From: Leptidea sinapis
Lineage: Eukaryota > Arthropoda > Insecta > Lepidoptera > Pieridae
Assembly (NCBI RefSeq): GCF_905404315.1
Contig: NC_066267.1
Span: forward strand, 7,020,501 to 7,084,500
Length of the DNA stretch: 64,000 nt
Direction of reading: 5' to 3'
The first letter of the stretch is position 1; every line of letters starts with the position of its first letter. Positions 18,991 through 30,528 of this stretch are shown piece by piece. The notes below the pieces were generated by a model. That model worked only from the letters and a program-made list of their open reading frames with translations. It searched no databases and was not told the DNA's origin. Both the position numbers and the translations under genes were made by a program.

Positions 18991-21580
18991 GCGATAAATA
19001 TGAATAAGGGAGTTATTAATAGTACCTTGACTTTATTATGGAAATGTCTGGAATACTGGTATCTGTATTCTATTAAAGTCCTCTTAGTAAGAAGATACTT
19101 CACCATGCACTTTTACTGTGTTATCACATACAGAATTACATGACTGGGAGAAGTAATTTTAAACTTCTTGTAGCTTTACATCGCGTTTACTAATAAGACA
19201 TAGACAGGGTTCCACCTGAAGGGCAACTAAGGATTGTTAACCCTGTCTGCACGTCTGTTAGTTCAAATTGCAATAGCTACGCTCTCTTACCAATACCCTT
19301 CGTAATGCTCAATCGGCTAAACTTACACGTTATAGAGTCAAAAGAAGCGATACCTACACTATCTGACCAAAACTGACCCTTCGACTCAACAAACGTGACG
19401 ACTTCCCAATTTGGATGGGCACCCGTAATAGGGCACGTATCACGAAATAAGCACATTCACAAAGAAAACAGAGGCTGACTGTTCGAAGACATAACAGACA
19501 CTCATATCCTAGATATGAACAGGAGTCTGGAGGAACTAGGATGAACAGGAGGTGTCACCATTGCCGCTATATTACTTAATTTGAATAATTATTTACAGCA
19601 GTTAATAAAAACAAGATGGCATATTGTAAAATGGCCGACACTTTACAATAATACATATTTAAAAAAAACTATTTTGACATTCATACTTAAGTGTCGTACT
19701 TTTTACCAAAATGAATATGTAACTTTTGAGTTTGTTTGCCCTGGATGCAGACCAAGTCGTCCCAACAAGCTTGTATTATGTTATGCACGCGCAAAGAATT
19801 TATATATTGTTCTCTTTTAATGTAAATAACAAGCCGCGTAGTAAATAAAAAGTTGCTCTGATATTTCCAATGCAATTTCCGAACCATGTTATAAAACCAC
19901 AATTATGCGATGTTATATTAAGTTTTGTAATACAAAAAAGATGCTTTAAGTCCGCGAACTTAATGGTTTCATAACTGGGATTGCTGTAATGTTAACAACC
20001 AGACGGGTATCTACTTGATTGGCTGGTCCGTTGTCGGTGAGTTCTTTTTGTGGGGCGAGCCTTAATAATATGCAGCATCATAAAATACATCAAGGCTTTT
20101 TCTTAGTTCATTAAATTTCTCAGAACGTTACGCGTGCATTTCAATTGGTAATTGTTTGTAGGGGACAGACCCTTTGATAGATATCTAATTGATTAATCGC
20201 GTCAAGGGCTGCACACACGGCAGTTATAATGTATATTAAGGTACATTACACTCCAGGATGTATAGCTTTAAATTATCTTAATGTATCATCACACACACCA
20301 CAGGTAATATAATGAATACTGATTCCATTGGTATACGACCCGATTTTGCATTGAGATTTTTAAACATGTAAGTATCGAAATTAAAATGTATATTTTCGTA
20401 TCGCTCTGTATCTCGTTGTGTGTGGTCTTCTGTTGATTTCTATGGAAAGATGGATTGAGATGTATCGTGCTATAATGTACATCTTTATATGCATACATAC
20501 GTACATCTTTAGCCTTTGGGGCCGTGTATAATCTACAATGAGACAGGGAGGTCGTAAAACCTAGTTACTTAAAGTTTAAATTTTAATGTGTTCCACGCTT
20601 ATGAATTAATAGTGATACTTTGTATAGCTATTAGAAATACTACCGTAATACAACTCGTTAATTTAAAAATTCCCGTCTCTCGTGTCATAACAGGTCTTGC
20701 GGACATTGGCACCGCTATCACGATCAGATACAGATTATTTATTTACGAATGCAGCCCCATCGATTGCAACATTTTTTACTACGAGTTATTCAGAACTTTA
20801 TGTTTTGCTTCATGCATTTATTGAGTTCGTTGGTTGCTTGGTTGGTTCTTCTTATTGCTTTTTTTGTTGTACATCAAATTCACATGTTTTTATTCAAAAT
20901 CACTTATTGAACATCAAAAACTACCCATTCATAATAGTGTAGTGCGCCTCAGACCTAGGAAGAACGGGAGCAAGAAACTGATCGGGCTTTTTAAATAAAA
21001 ATATGGAATACAATGTAATATCGTATAATAAAAATTTATAATTGAAGAGCCTGAGGGATTTCGCTCCCAGTCTATTAAGAAAATAATTTATGTTATAATA
21101 AATAACCTTTACACAAACGTTTTTTACCAATTCTTTTAAATTTCACAACACATATTTGTTTTGTATATTTACTGGTATCATATTGTAAAAGCCTATCATC
21201 GCCCAATAAAAGACTTACTAACGCTGGTAATAAATAATGGCTTTTACATTTATCTCCTAAAACTTTATAAATGTTTTCTGGCGATCGAACACTTCATCTC
21301 AGTCAGATTAGTAAATACGATAGAGGAATACCGAGCGGGTCTTAGTCGAGTCGAGCCTACTTAACTTGTTGGCCGAGCGATACGGTTCAATCTCATTCGG
21401 AAGCCATAAAATAAAGTGCTCTAACGAAAATTTCACTTCAAAGTATAGGTCTGACGGCTGCGTAATATCAGTGCCTATGGAAGCTTTTGAAGATCTAACT
21501 CTATATTATGTATCTCTACAACTTGGAATCGAAGATTTGATACGTTGAATGAGCACATTATAGTGACTCCAAAAATCAAT
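18991..21580. other. Long gene-free segment
   Basis: Contains a 75-base repeat at about 19127-19205 shared with about 40279-40352 ('gactgggagaagtaatttta'). A 10 bp stem AGACAGGGTT/AACCCTGTCT occurs near 19201-19248, and 19260-19560 is a slightly GC-rich stretch. No exon was recognised. Short open frames here lack domains. Confidence 0.4.
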
Positions 21581-21605
21581 GTCTGTGTGTGTGTGTGTGT
21601 GTGTG
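21581..21605 (+). repeat. (TG)n microsatellite
   Basis: About eleven TG units. They explain the valine/cysteine run in the overlapping open frame, which is not a gene. Confidence 0.9.
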
Positions 21606-22165
21606 AATGTCGCAGTATGTATCCGAGTGCAAAAAAATAGCGGGAAAAACAAATTATATTCTTACATATTGTATTTTTGCGCTAGTGAGGTGAGAAGGGG
21701 CTCCAATTATGGGCTCAGCATATTAGAGAAGATTCAAACTTGTAATAAAAGAAACTCATAACGCCTGTATTTTCAGTTTTTTTAATCTCATTTCAATTTT
21801 GAGTGTCAAAACAGCATCCAAAGTTTCTACTGTAGCAATGTCGTGTGCGTAGGTATTAAAAATAATTCCTACATTCCTGGCCGCAAAGCAAAAACATAAA
21901 ATGCTTTAACAAATTTGACTGCACTCTGCAAATGTTACGTCATAAAGTTTGCACAATTGTACTTGTGTTAATTTGGTCTAAAACTAACTCGACGAGAGTT
22001 TCGACTCCTCCACGCATTGTATTAATTCGATTGGTATGTTCTGGAAGGATATCCTCGGGCAAGGATCGTCATCTTCCCACACATCACAGCAATCTTTCAA
22101 TTGAAGCTCAGCGCATGCTACTTATTGCGTTAATAAAAAAATGTGCCGGCTGTTTGGCTGGCGAT

Positions 22166-23322
22166 TAGAGTTGTCAACCCTACTATATAATATAGTATCC
22201 TACTGTATAGAGGCCCAACTACTATATTTCTAGAAAAAGTATATAGTAGGTGAAACTACTATATTTCAATATTATCGAACTCAAAGCAATCATGTACAAT
22301 TCAAAATGTGCAGTTCTCGATCTCGATTCGCGCTGTCGAGTTTGTGTTTTGGTAAAACTACCTACTTTTGAAGCTTAATCCTACTAATATTATAAATGTG
22401 AAAGTTTGTATGTCTGGATGTATGTTTGAACTTCTTTAACGCAAACACTACTGAATGGATTTTGATGAAACTTTGCAATAATATAGCTTACACACCAGAA
22501 TAACATATAGGCTATAATTTATCAAAATATTGTGTGAATTATATATACAATTAAATAAAATTGCAGTGTCTGTTTTTAATATTGAAATAACCGTTTATTA
22601 CTCAATGTATATTATGAATATATATACGGTACATACACCAAAATAAAATTTTTTACAAGTTTTGTCTGTCTGTCTGTCTGTTTGTTCCGGCTAATCCGGC
22701 GACTTTTATTGGCAGGTAGCTGATGTAATAAGGAGTAACTTAGGCTACGTTTATTTTAGAAAAATAAAGCAATGTCCAAGAAACGGTCTAACTCGAAAAA
22801 TAATTTATATGGCAAAACAACGTTAGCCGGGTCAGCTAGTTTATAATATGATTAGACTATATTTTGTAAGGTGTTTCCACAAAATTATTGATGATTTGGA
22901 ATCGAAAATTGTCTATTTCTAAAATGAATAACAGTGGTAATAACAATAGTGATACTACTGCAGTTGAAATATTGCAACAAGTTCTCAGCGATGTAGATTT
23001 TACAAAATATATTTTTTCTATTAAAATAATATCATTTTTTCTCTCAATACATCCACGTATATTTTATGTAGTGAAATTACTAATGGCGTGGTGAGCGCCA
23101 TAGAGCCAGATTTAATTAATTATAGCTGAGATAATGGTATTTGATGGTTTAAATTGCAAAAATAGCTATGAGGCATTTCTTAAATATATTTTTTTTATCA
23201 GGGCTAAAGTAGCAAAAAAAAATTTAAGAAAATAAAAGTATATATTTTGAAGCTATTTTGGAACCTACTCTGATTTTTGTGGGTAATAATTTTAGAACTA
23301 CTATTTTTGGCCGACAAACCTA
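22166..23322. mobile_element. hAT-like transposon with perfect 8 bp target duplication
   Basis: Flanked by CTGGCGAT at 22158-22165 and 23323-23330. Ends are TAGAGTTGTC and, inverted, TAGGTTTGTC. An 8 bp duplication is the hAT hallmark. The interior has repeated 'actactata' motifs and a short frame (22888-23094) that could be a transposase relic, though this is unproven. It contains a later Helitron (22379-22839). Net length without the Helitron is about 0.7 kb, so it is non-autonomous or deleted. Confidence 0.75.
22379..22839 (+). mobile_element. Non-autonomous Helitron, full length (TCCTACTAATATT family), copy 1
   Basis: Starts TCCTACTAATATTATAAATG and ends GGGTCAGCTAG. The flanks are A before and T after, the canonical Helitron target, with no duplication. 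The 3' hairpin is GGCAAA-acaacg-TTAGCC (one mismatch), ten bases before CTAG. A second copy is at 57410-57893. Confidence 0.9.
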
Positions 23323-23366
23323 CTGGCGATGCACATTCCCATGCACGTGATGAACCCTTGTACTAA

Positions 23367-24451
23367 CTTCCACTTTTACTAATTACATTCCAACAGGGCT
23401 TGGTTGTCTGGAATTATTCTATCATGATTTTTGATCACTTTTAAAATGGTCTGTATAAGTTATGTTTGTTAACTATGTATAGTCGGCAGGTGGCGCTGTT
23501 TTCAATATCCACGATTTTTTTTGATGTTCCGCCTTAATTTCATTATTTTGGGTATCTGATAACATGTTTCAATATAACACTTTCTAAAAGGCTGAAAACG
23601 CGTGTAATTGTAACTTTGTTTTTACAATCGATTTTTGCTTTAATTTGATTTTTGCCTGCCTTTTGTCCTTTAACTCTTGTTGCAATAAGTTAATTTAAGT
23701 TATTGTCTAGGCTTTCAATTTGATTACCTGACTTTATGGACCTTGGAACTTGTGAGTTTAGTAATTGTAGACTTGCGACATTTACATATCTCGTAATTAT
23801 GTTCTATTTATGAGTTATCTAGATATATCTGTAACAAATGGAGTCAATATTCGCAGATTTTTTTTGGTTTCGTTTATTGGAAATATGTAAATCAAATCAA
23901 AATATTTTATTGCAAGTCACATTTTATAGTAGGATGGTTGGTACATTAATGGGTAGACAATATGTGACGCCCTGCAAGGGCACAGCAACGTTATACATAA
24001 AATAAATAATGTATATATAGTAAAAGATGATGTATAAAAGGATAAAGCTTTGGTAATGTATTAGAATTAAAAGTAATCAATTTTTATTTTACAATCGAAG
24101 TGCTGTATCCTATATGGCTATCACGATGCAGTAACTCTATTGTATATCATCCATAACTTTAATGAGCTAATATGAAGGAACCCAGTCTTAATTTGTTAGT
24201 TTGGACTTTGTGAGGGATTTTTTGTCAAAGACCTCTATAAAGTATGTGTGTCATGCAAGTAGTTGTGTCTGTAATATTTATTTTAATCAAATTATTTACA
24301 AAGAATTTTTATATAAAACAATAGCTTTATGCTTCTCCATATAAACTTTAACTGTATTGAATTTCACGTTCATCCGTTCGCTCAAGTTTTAAACCGACTT
24401 CAAACAAGGGGGTTTCAATTCGTTGAATTTTTTTTTCATGTATTTTTTTTT
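23367..24451. other. Gene-free segment with a LINE-tail-like repeat
   Basis: About 23891-24060 carries 'aaatcaaatcaaaatatttt' followed by 'gcaagtcacattttatagt', which looks like a reverse LINE 3' tail. Nothing else was recognised. Confidence 0.4.
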
Positions 24452-24588
24452 ATTGGAATAGGAGGACAAGCGAGCGTACGGGTCACCTGTTGTTAAGTGA
24501 TCACCGCCGCCCACAATCTCTTGCAACACCAGAGGAATCACAGGAGCGTTGCCGGCCTTTAAGGAAGGTGTACGCGCTTGTATTGGAA
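24452..24588 (-). mobile_element. LINE (CR1/Jockey-like) 3' tail fragment
   Basis: Reverse copy of the extreme 3' end: 'ggaataggaggacaagcg', 'gtgatcaccgccgcccac', 'cttgcaacaccagaggaatc', 'gttgccggcctttaagg'. It ends at the start of the GRQ-coding region. Confidence 0.8.
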
Positions 24589-24925
24589 TAGTTTTATTTG
24601 AAGTCGTTTTTTTTTTCGTTATTTTTTTTTTAAATGGTGTACAAAGTTTTCGCTTTACCTGTTTTACTTTACTATATAGATTATTAACGTATTTTGTCGG
24701 TGCCTATTTTTTTAACTGTTTTACTGGCCTAGAACACGATGCATGTACTGTGTGGGCAAATAAACAAATCATTATCGTATTTAAGTATTTACATGCCGAT
24801 GTAATAGGATAACAACATAATACTTCCATATATACTGTCATAATATCAATGTATAAGGTTTCTTCTAAGGAGGCCTTGTTATTATAAGCTAATGTAATTA
24901 AAGCGTGAATCTATAAATATAACAG

Positions 24926-25300
24926 TATAGCTGACCCGACAGACGTTGTTCTGTATATAATAAATAAAATAATGTTTTTATATGAATTTGTCAATAATAT
25001 ATCATAACATCAAAAATTACTTCGTAAAATATGCACCCTGCTGTCGTAATGAAATTGTTTCACAGCAGAACTGTCAAACCGTGCGTCAATAAATTCTCTC
25101 ATAGAAATTATGTATGGACACATGAAAGGAAAAACAAATTTGTTGTTTTTATTTAATTTAGCAACATTTTCCTATTTATTCACCTTTTAAACCTTCCCTG
25201 GACTTCCACAAATAATTCAAGACCTAAATTTGCCAAATCGGTCCAGCCGTTCTCGGGCTTTAGCGAGACTAACGAACAGCAATTCATTTTTATATATAAG
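24926..25300 (-). mobile_element. Non-autonomous Helitron (GAATTGCTGTTCG family), copy 1
   Basis: Reverse orientation. 'tagctgacccgacagacg' is the 3' end and 'cgaacagcaattcattttta' the 5' end. Its 3' hairpin is ACAGA-cgttgt-TCTGT. It is nearly identical in layout to 38894-39240. Confidence 0.75.
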
Positions 25301-25486
25301 ATTACCACCTATATTATATTGACTCATCACGATATCTTTGGAACCATAGGGCGTAGACACTTGAAATTAGGTATGAATATTTCTTTCGCCGAGTAGAGGT
25401 TAGTAATTTTCTTAAAAAAAAGTACGGAATTTGACGAAATTCCACCCGCGATATACAAACAGAACAACATTTGTCGGGTCAGCTTG
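25291..25486 (+). mobile_element. Non-autonomous Helitron fragment, head-to-head with its neighbour
   Basis: Shares 'gatatctttggaaccatagg' with 4621-4757 and ends 'catttgtcgggtcagcttg'. It abuts the reverse copy at 24926-25300 through a common 'tatatataag' stretch. Confidence 0.6.
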
Positions 25487-26257
25487 TTTTTTTTATTATA
25501 CTTAACTTACATTAAATTGAAAATAGGCTTTGACTATTTATATTAGTTATTCATATATAAATTATATATATTTTTAAAATAACGTATTAGAATTTCATAA
25601 ATTAACATGGTTAAAATAGTATTTTTATATTTTTAATTTCGACTCGTTGAAACTTAGGTTAGCTTCCATATTGTAGACCTGTTATTAATAATTTACGCCT
25701 GTATTATTGTGTGTCCTATTTACCAATGTCAAATTTCCCAAAGAAAAGAAAAACATACATTAAGTAAAATTTATATAAATAGTACTAATTAATGATTGCA
25801 GGAAAAAATGTAACAAATAAACTATGTGCTATGTTTTTATTAATGAAAAGCTTTGAAACTTCATACTTACAACCTATTTTTCAGTATGAGTATATGTATT
25901 TATACCATATCTGTTTATTATTTTATTTATACGTTGAATCCCGGAGCATATTTTGTATTATAATCCTCAAAATTGTTTCGCGGAAATCTTTAATTATCAA
26001 AGTATATCTTATCAACGTTGATCTAATCATCTCTGGTCGTGATACCATAGTCCAATTAAGTGTTTACCGTGTCAGGTAACCTCAATGTCACTTAACACGA
26101 GAAGCACGCAATATGAGATAATTCTTTCCATACAGCCTTATTTTACTACATGTTTACCATAAAATTTTCCATGCTACGTACGACGCTGTTTTATTAAATG
26201 TACAGTTTCTATTAGTAATAGATACAAAATATCCATCCCTACTCTTTGTTAGTACGT
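25487..26257. other. AT-rich segment, nothing recognised
   Basis: A 95-codon frame at 25792-26079 lacks any recognised domain and is compositionally AT-driven. Confidence 0.35.
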
Positions 26258-26505
26258 TTTTTTATACAAATAACGTTCAGCTAATGGTATTTGATATGCC
26301 CTGCCCATTACAATGCAGCGTCGCTCATGATTCTTGAAAAACCCCAAAAATTCTGAGCGACACTACAATTGCTGCGCTCGTCACCTTGAGATATAAGATG
26401 TTAAATCTCATTTGCCCAGTAAATTCACTAGCTACGGCGAAACACAATAATGCTTAAACATTACTGCTTCACGGCAGAAATAGGCGCCGTTGTGGTGATC
26501 AAATA
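26258..26505 (+). repeat. SINE-like dispersed element (GGGACGAGACG family), copy 5
   Basis: Lacks the first bases of the family. It runs from 'aacgttcagctaatggtatt' to 'aggcgccgttgtggtgatc' and retains both internal hairpins in decayed form. Confidence 0.75.
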
Positions 26506-27044
26506 TAAGACCTAAGAATACCTTTGCAACACAGAGTTTATTGCATTATTTTTAAGATGCCTATACAAAACTAAGCCATTGGTTTTCAATTGCGTTGATG
26601 CAATTTGGAGTCTTATTTTGGGACAACTTCATGAAAGCCTTCGAGAAGTTTCTAGTGTTAGTAAAGAGTCTTGCTTTGTTGCAAGGTTGTGTGCAAACCT
26701 TAAACGAGACTGCACTTAGCAAATAACTTAAACTTAGATTGCGAGCCAGACATTAGTTTTTCTCGCTTCATGTTTTCAATTAAAATAACTTGACGGTCTA
26801 ATTCATGCATTGTTATCGGACTATTATGCAAAGGTTGAGACATTGATTGGAAATGCATTTGAAATATTGCACGACAGATTTTGTTCATAGACTTACAATG
26901 ACGTATAGTCAGACCGATTATGGTTGACTAATTTTAAGTTGTCAGTGTGTGCGTTAGTTAGTAGTTTAATATACAAAATAATAAGGAGCTACTGCGAAGC
27001 GTGGCTTCTTACGACTTGTAAATCAAAACCGGTTACAGAAACAA
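26506..27044. other. Gene-free segment, nothing recognised
   Basis: No structure recognised. Confidence 0.3.
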
Positions 27045-27183
27045 CAGATTCGCTTGGACGGTTGGCTCAGTTGGTAAGAGCGCTCCGACGGAACCCGAGA
27101 GGCGCGGGCTCGAGTATCGGATCGTTCATAATTCTTAATACAATTATATTCGTATGTTTAATCCCTGAAATATATCCCGAATA
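27045..27183 (+). mobile_element. tRNA-derived SINE, copy 2
   Basis: A-box-like TTGGCTCAGTTGGTAAGAGC and B-box-like CGGGCTCGAGTATC, then 'ggatcgttcataa', the same head as 9866-10030. The left arm of the framing inverted repeat is not conserved here. The tail is cut by the SINE-like element that starts at 27184. Confidence 0.65.
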
Positions 27184-27497
27184 TTTTTTTTATGAAAATA
27201 AGGTTCGTAGTCGTCTAGGACGTTCAGCTGATGGTAATTGATACGCCCTGCCCATTACAATGCAGTGCCGCTCAGGATTCTTGAAAAACCCAATAATTCT
27301 GAGCGGCACTATAATTGCGCTCGTCACCTTGAGACATAAGATGTTAAGTCTCATTTGCGCAGTAATTTCACTTGCTACGGCGCCCTTCAGACCGAAATAC
27401 AATAATGGTTACACATTACTGCTTCACGACAGAAAAAGGCGCCATTGTGGTACCTATAATCTAGCTGGCATCCTGTGCAAGGGGGAGCCTCCCACTC
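27184..27497 (+). repeat. SINE-like dispersed element (GGGACGAGACG family), copy 6, near full length
   Basis: The clearest copy. Internal hairpin one pairs AGTGCCGCTCAG (27264-27275) with CTGAGCGGCACT (27299-27310). The second hairpin region 'aatggttacacattactg' follows. It ends 'ggggagcctcccactcac'. Confidence 0.85.
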
Positions 27498-27529
27498 ACT
27501 AAGAAATAACAAAGTTTTGGATTCTCTTA

Positions 27530-27995
27530 CCTTTTCTTTCTTGCTGTACCTCCGTTACAGATTGCATCCTTTGTTTGTGTATACGATAGTATATTGTTAC
27601 GCAAAATTAAAGAACGAGGGCCATTGCACTGCTTATGTTTTAAATGATATAAATCGGTTGTAATCAGTTTGCGAGGCTGTTTAAGAGGGATTCAATACGA
27701 AGAGTTGTTATGATGAAACCTGTTATAATGATTGTGAAACACCCTGCCCATGGTACATTGTAACTTTCCGAGACCTTTAAGCGATCTATGCACATTATTT
27801 CATTTGTTTTAATGGACTCTGAGTCGAGTTCTGTTTCGGAATTGTACATGCGTAGTTCAACAAATTCTTTATTGAATACTAGCCGAGCCGACCGACTTTG
27901 TTCTCTCCGTAGAGTTACAATATATTATCGTATAGACGATCAAAGTGTGCGAAAGAGAATAACATCTGTAACGGAGATAGACGAGATGCAGCTAG
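27530..27995. mobile_element. Probable TIR element with CTCCGTTACAG arms
   Basis: The left arm near 27545-27600 ('ctccgttacagattgcatcc', 'gtatacgatagtatattg') recurs inverted near 27905-27980 (rc: 'ctccgttacagatg', 'gtctatacgataatatattg'). The two arms enclose about 300 bases with no coding function. Confidence 0.5.
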
Positions 27996-28066
27996 ATAGA
28001 GAAGGAAAGCGAATCAATTGTTACTGTAACATAACTATTAGAATTAGCTTCTTATTATTTTGAATA

Positions 28067-28197
28067 CTAGCTGACCCGGCAAATGTTGTTTTGCCATATA
28101 TATCACCATTGGCCTTTGTGTGATATATAGCCTATAGCCTTCCTCAATGAATGGATTATCAATCACTGAAATAATTTTTACAAATCGGACCAGACCA
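28067..28197 (-). mobile_element. Helitron 3'-end fragment
   Basis: Reverse end 'ctagctgacccggcaaatg' with the hairpin GGCAAA-tgttgt-TTTGCC. Its body is cut at 28197 by the TIR element that follows. Confidence 0.7.
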
Positions 28198-29023
28198 GGG
28201 GGCCTACTCCTAAAATCGATATTCGATAAATCGTCGCATTAGTCGTGTCGAATCCTACTCTTAGTTACCTCGTAATCAATGGCGAAACGATGATTAAACG
28301 AACGAAACATTATTCGATATTATCGGTCCTAACCCTACTCTTAGTTGAAAATGTCAGAGACGAATATTCGAATTTCACAAATAATCAAACGTCACTTTTA
28401 CGATAATCTCAACGACACCTTCTAGGCTGTCGATGCTATTATCGTTTCAAGTTGTATCTAGATATATTTGCCATAAAATATACATACTTAATAAATATTA
28501 TTGAAATAATTATACGTGATTTACTATTCAACAGGTTTTATTTTACTACTAAGTCATTTAAGTCATTTTGTTGATCGTTTATGCGTATAAATAATGCAAA
28601 TGGCCGCCTGTGAAATAGGAAGTTGACGAGAAGGGTTGAGTTACTTTTTTTTACATTTTATTATCCGCAAGTTTTGTATTATTTATTCAATTTTAAATGG
28701 TCATATTATATTCATTAAATATTTTTTTAACATTTACATTATGTGTAAATGATACCAAATTGGTGGTGCAGAGTCTGGCATGGTCCTTAGCGCCTAAACT
28801 ATGTTTTGACTTTTGACACTTAACAGCGACATAGCACAGATAATGTTTAGTTTTGAACATATTTCATTCACACTAACATCGTAAAAAAATCAAAATATTA
28901 GTCTATGGTAACGATAAACGATAAGGAATTCGAACATTTGTTAGAGTAGGATAGTTGCGGTATATTCGGAGTATTATCTTATCGTTCCGAATATATCGTT
29001 GTCGATTTTGTGAGTAGACCTCC
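28198..29023. mobile_element. Non-autonomous TIR element (GGGGGCCTACTC ends)
   Basis: The left end GGGGGCCTACTCCTAAAATC pairs with the inverted right end GGAGGTCTACTCACAAAATC. Further inside, 'cgatattcgataa' and 'cgatatattcgg' also pair. It appears inserted in a Helitron body. Superfamily unknown; no transposase remnant seen. Confidence 0.6.
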
Positions 29024-30100
29024 AGTAGTTTTCAATTTCATTCAACTAATAGTTAACTATTCTTAGTTTATTTAACCACTAGCTAAATTAAGTAGTTACT
29101 AAGTCTATGGTTCTATCCAAATAAAAATAGAATTGTGGTGGTTGAAACGAAAGTTCAAAGTTAAGATGTAGAAGATTAGAAATTTGTGGTTTTTTATTAA
29201 AACATGCGGCTATAGAACTGAACATCTTTGATCATTAAAGTTTATAATATAAGAAAATCTCTACCGTATTACACATTGGACATAAGCAAAGTTTCTTTAT
29301 AGGTAAAGTAAAACATATATATGTATTTGAAATAGTAAAAATGATAGTCATACTATTATTAGTTGTAAAGATGATAATGTAACATATGACTGTCTAGAAA
29401 TGCGTAAAAGGTGCAATTTATTAATGTAGGTAGGAAGTTAACAAAAAAAGTTTTCTATCTAATATCTACATGGCTAACAAATAAATTCGTATAAATTTAC
29501 GAGGCGTTCATTATATTTTATACAACCTGGGCTTCAAAACTATAATGAAAGAAAATAGTTGGTTGGTTTGTGAAGAAATTAGCTAGTCCATTAATGGCTA
29601 ATAAAAAATATTCATTGTGGAAAGAAAAGAAAAAGTATATATGATCGTAAATAGACACGAACTAGCCAAAACTATGATACACGAAATACTTACATGTATT
29701 AGAAGAAAAAACTTCACATAAGGAATAAACAAGAGAGTATGTACATTACAGTATAGGCAACAAACCACAGAGTAGAGATACTAATCTTTTTTCCTTTTAT
29801 AATTGGGGTTGCCAACCGTACTCTCAAATAGAGTATTGTATTCTGTATGATGTAGGTGTTCTCTATAATCTATAACACTAGAGTATGATAAAATACTGTT
29901 TTTAATACAATATTTACTATACTAGTGCCAGACATTTAATATTCTGCAAACCAATTATCATAACCAAAAAAGTCGACTATTTACTGTTAATATGTAAACA
30001 AAAAGTACAAAGAATACATTTTTTTTAATATAAAATAAGTGATACTCTTTTTTGATAGTCCGTAGTCCTTATTAACCTCCTTTGAAATCAGATAACCATT
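29024..30100. other. Gene-free segment
   Basis: Near 29812 'ggggttgccaaccgtactct' resembles the left end of the hAT-like element at 22166, but no matching right end was found. The rest shows nothing. Confidence 0.35.
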
Positions 30101-30528
30101 TTTTTATGGAATAGGAGGACAAACGAGCGTACGGGTCACCTGTTGTTAAGTGATCACCGCCGCCCACAATCTCTTGCAACACCAGAGAAGCGTTGCCGGC
30201 CTTTAAGGAAGGTGTACGCGCTTTTTTTGAAGGTACCCATGTCGTATCGTCCCGGAAACACCGCACAAGGAAGCTCATTCCACAGCTTTGTAGTACGTGG
30301 AAGAAAGCTCCTTGAAAACCGCACTGTGGAGGACCGCCACACATCCAGATAGTAAGAATGATAGCCTTACTTGTGGCGTGTAGTGCGAAGGTGGAATTCG
30401 GCGGCAGGAATCAGCTTGAACAGCTCTTCGGAACACTCCCCGTGATAAATGCGGTAGAACACACACAATGAAGCGACGTCTCTACGCAACGCCAAGTGAT
30501 CCACCCGTTCACAGAGCACTGGGTCCCC
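30101..30528 (-). mobile_element. LINE (CR1/Jockey-like) 3' end, copy 3
   Basis: On the minus strand it encodes pieces of the reverse-transcriptase C-terminus: LALRRDVASLCVFYRIYHGE, then RSFLPRTTKLWNELPCAVFP and YDMGTFKKSAYTFLKGRQRF. The frame is interrupted (for example near 30360). The tail 'ttatggaataggaggacaaa' marks the 3' end. It is 5'-truncated and inactive. Confidence 0.85.

Larger units (their letters stand above)
22090..23366 (+). pseudogene. Candidate kinase C-lobe exon interrupted by a hAT-like element
   Basis: After an acceptor-like 'catcttcccacacatcacag' (ends 22089) the frame reads NLSIEAQRMLLIALIKK, then CAGCLAGD. It resembles the AGC kinase pattern LS-x-EA-x-x-LL-x-x-L(L/I)-x-K-x-x-x-x-RL-x-G of the late C-lobe. 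It lies on the same strand as, and about 9.7 kb past, the exon ending at 12400. At 22165 it is cut by a transposon (22166-23322) flanked by the octamer CTGGCGAT on both sides. Beyond the second octamer the same frame continues for eleven codons (AHSHARDEPLY) to a stop at 23364-23366. The exon lacks the usual Arg of the RLG motif (Cys here), so it may be a decayed or duplicate exon rather than the active one. The starting phase does not fit a direct join to 12400, so another exon would be needed between them. Confidence 0.4.
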
